Shown: positions 14,649 to 15,075 of the stretch, in pieces
Numbering within the stretch: position 1 is the stretch's first letter
Layout: each line of letters begins with the position of its first letter
Assembly (NCBI GenBank): GCA_021809235.1
Contig: JAKBAG010000051.1
Span: forward strand, 1-15,075
Direction: 5' to 3'
Source: Acidobacteriota bacterium
GTDB lineage: Bacteria > Acidobacteriota > Terriglobia > Terriglobales > Acidobacteriaceae
DNA length: 15,075 bases
The notes under the pieces: model-generated
What the model was told of the DNA's origin: nothing
Seen by the model: only the letters and a program-made list of their open reading frames with translations
Databases searched by the model: none
Position numbers and translations under genes: made by a program

Positions 14649-15075
14649 TAGTTCCTGGTACCCGGAAGCTCCACCAGACCGCCCAGCAGCAGCAGCAGCA
14701 ACGCCTTCTGCGCATGCATCCGATTTTCCGCCTGGTCAAAGACGATCGACTGGGGTCCATCCAGCACCGCATCTGTCACCTCGGCCCCGCGCCGCGCCGG
14801 TAGGCAGTGCATGAACACTGCGCGCTTGCTGGCGCGCGCCATCATCGCCTCATTCACCTGAAACGGCCGGAAGATCGGAGCGCGCTTGGTTGACTCATGT
14901 TCGAAGCCCATGCTTACGCACACATCCGTGTACACCGCGTCTGCATCCTCGGCTCCGGCCATCGGATCCTGAGTCAGTCGGATTTCGCACCCGTTCTCGG
15001 CAGCAATTTCGCGTGCCCGCGTCACTATCTCGATATCCGGCGAGTAGCCGCGCGGCGTTGCCACCGTCACATTCG
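14648..15075 (-). CDS. argF: Ornithine carbamoyltransferase, C-terminal part, cut by window edge
   Basis: The last 142 or so codons are present; the 5' part lies beyond the right edge. The enzyme makes citrulline from ornithine and carbamoyl phosphate in the cytoplasm. The visible ornithine-binding domain carries VATPRGYSP, TDVCVSMG (about 14929-14906, with the SMG loop that contacts ornithine), FMHCLPARRGAEVTD (HCLP at 14809-14798, the ornithine-binding Cys motif) and FDQAENRMHAQKALL at the C-terminus. The HCLP and SMG loops separate it from aspartate carbamoyltransferase. The stop is TAG at 14650-14648. The poly-Leu stretch near the end is encoded by a short run of CTG codons. It is the first visible gene of the arginine operon. 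Confidence 0.95.
   Translation of the reverse strand, partial: NVTVATPRGYSPDIEIVTRAREIAAENGCEIRLTQDPMAGAEDADAVYTDVCVSMGFEHESTKRAPIFRPFQVNEAMMARASKRAVFMHCLPARRGAEVTDAVLDGPQSIVFDQAENRMHAQKALLLLLLGGLVELPGTRN

Noticed and set aside
14681..14701. Short CAG/CTG triplet run
   Set aside because: It encodes the Leu-rich C-terminal helix of ornithine carbamoyltransferase; a codon-usage effect, not a notable repeat.

Overview
The window is a GC-rich, densely packed stretch of what looks like a Gram-negative bacterial chromosome. An outer-membrane polysaccharide export domain implies an outer membrane. The mix of genes (a GumC-like chain-length protein, a DUF2334 deacetylase, and a short GNAT N-acetylglutamate synthase next to argH) would suit an acidobacterium of the Terriglobia type. 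That placement is inferred from gene content and not proven by any marker. No rRNA, tRNA, CRISPR array, insertion sequence or prophage was seen, and no stretch longer than about 150 bases lacks a gene.

Positions 1-11207 hold part of a cell-surface polysaccharide (capsule/exopolysaccharide) locus. At the left edge, on the minus strand, lies the N-terminal part of a nucleotide-sugar 6-dehydrogenase (1-528). Divergent from it is a WbpP/TviC-like UDP-N-acetylhexosamine 4-epimerase (674-1615). Together they would supply an N-acetylhexosaminuronic acid, probably UDP-GalNAcA. After a 143-base gap with a hairpin comes a tightly packed plus-strand block: a Wzz/GumC-Wza fusion (1759-4308), a Wzy/O-antigen-ligase-like polymerase (4311-5552), a MurJ/Wzx-type flippase (5549-6922) and a DUF2334 polysaccharide deacetylase-like protein (6919-7737). 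The genes join by a 2-base gap and two ATGA overlaps, so translational coupling is likely.

Two GT4 glycosyltransferases follow on the minus strand (8816-7698 and 9979-8813, also joined by ATGA). The first runs tail-to-tail into the deacetylase gene with a 40-base coding overlap. A third GT4 enzyme (10050-11207, plus) is divergent from them. The parts fit a Wzx/Wzy-type pathway: sugar activation, glycosyltransfer, flipping, polymerisation, chain-length control and export. An initiating sugar-phosphate transferase and a BY-type tyrosine kinase are not in the window.

Positions 11262-15075 hold a minus-strand arginine biosynthesis operon in the order argF (3' part only), argG, argH and a short argA-type acetyltransferase. 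argG-argH are 1 base apart and argH-argA overlap by 14 bases.

The most unusual item is the Wzz-Wza fusion. The export half begins with what looks like an intact Sec signal peptide. Just upstream, inside the Wzz reading frame, is a strong Shine-Dalgarno sequence and an in-frame ATG (3178). One gene may therefore make both a membrane-anchored fusion and a free export protein.
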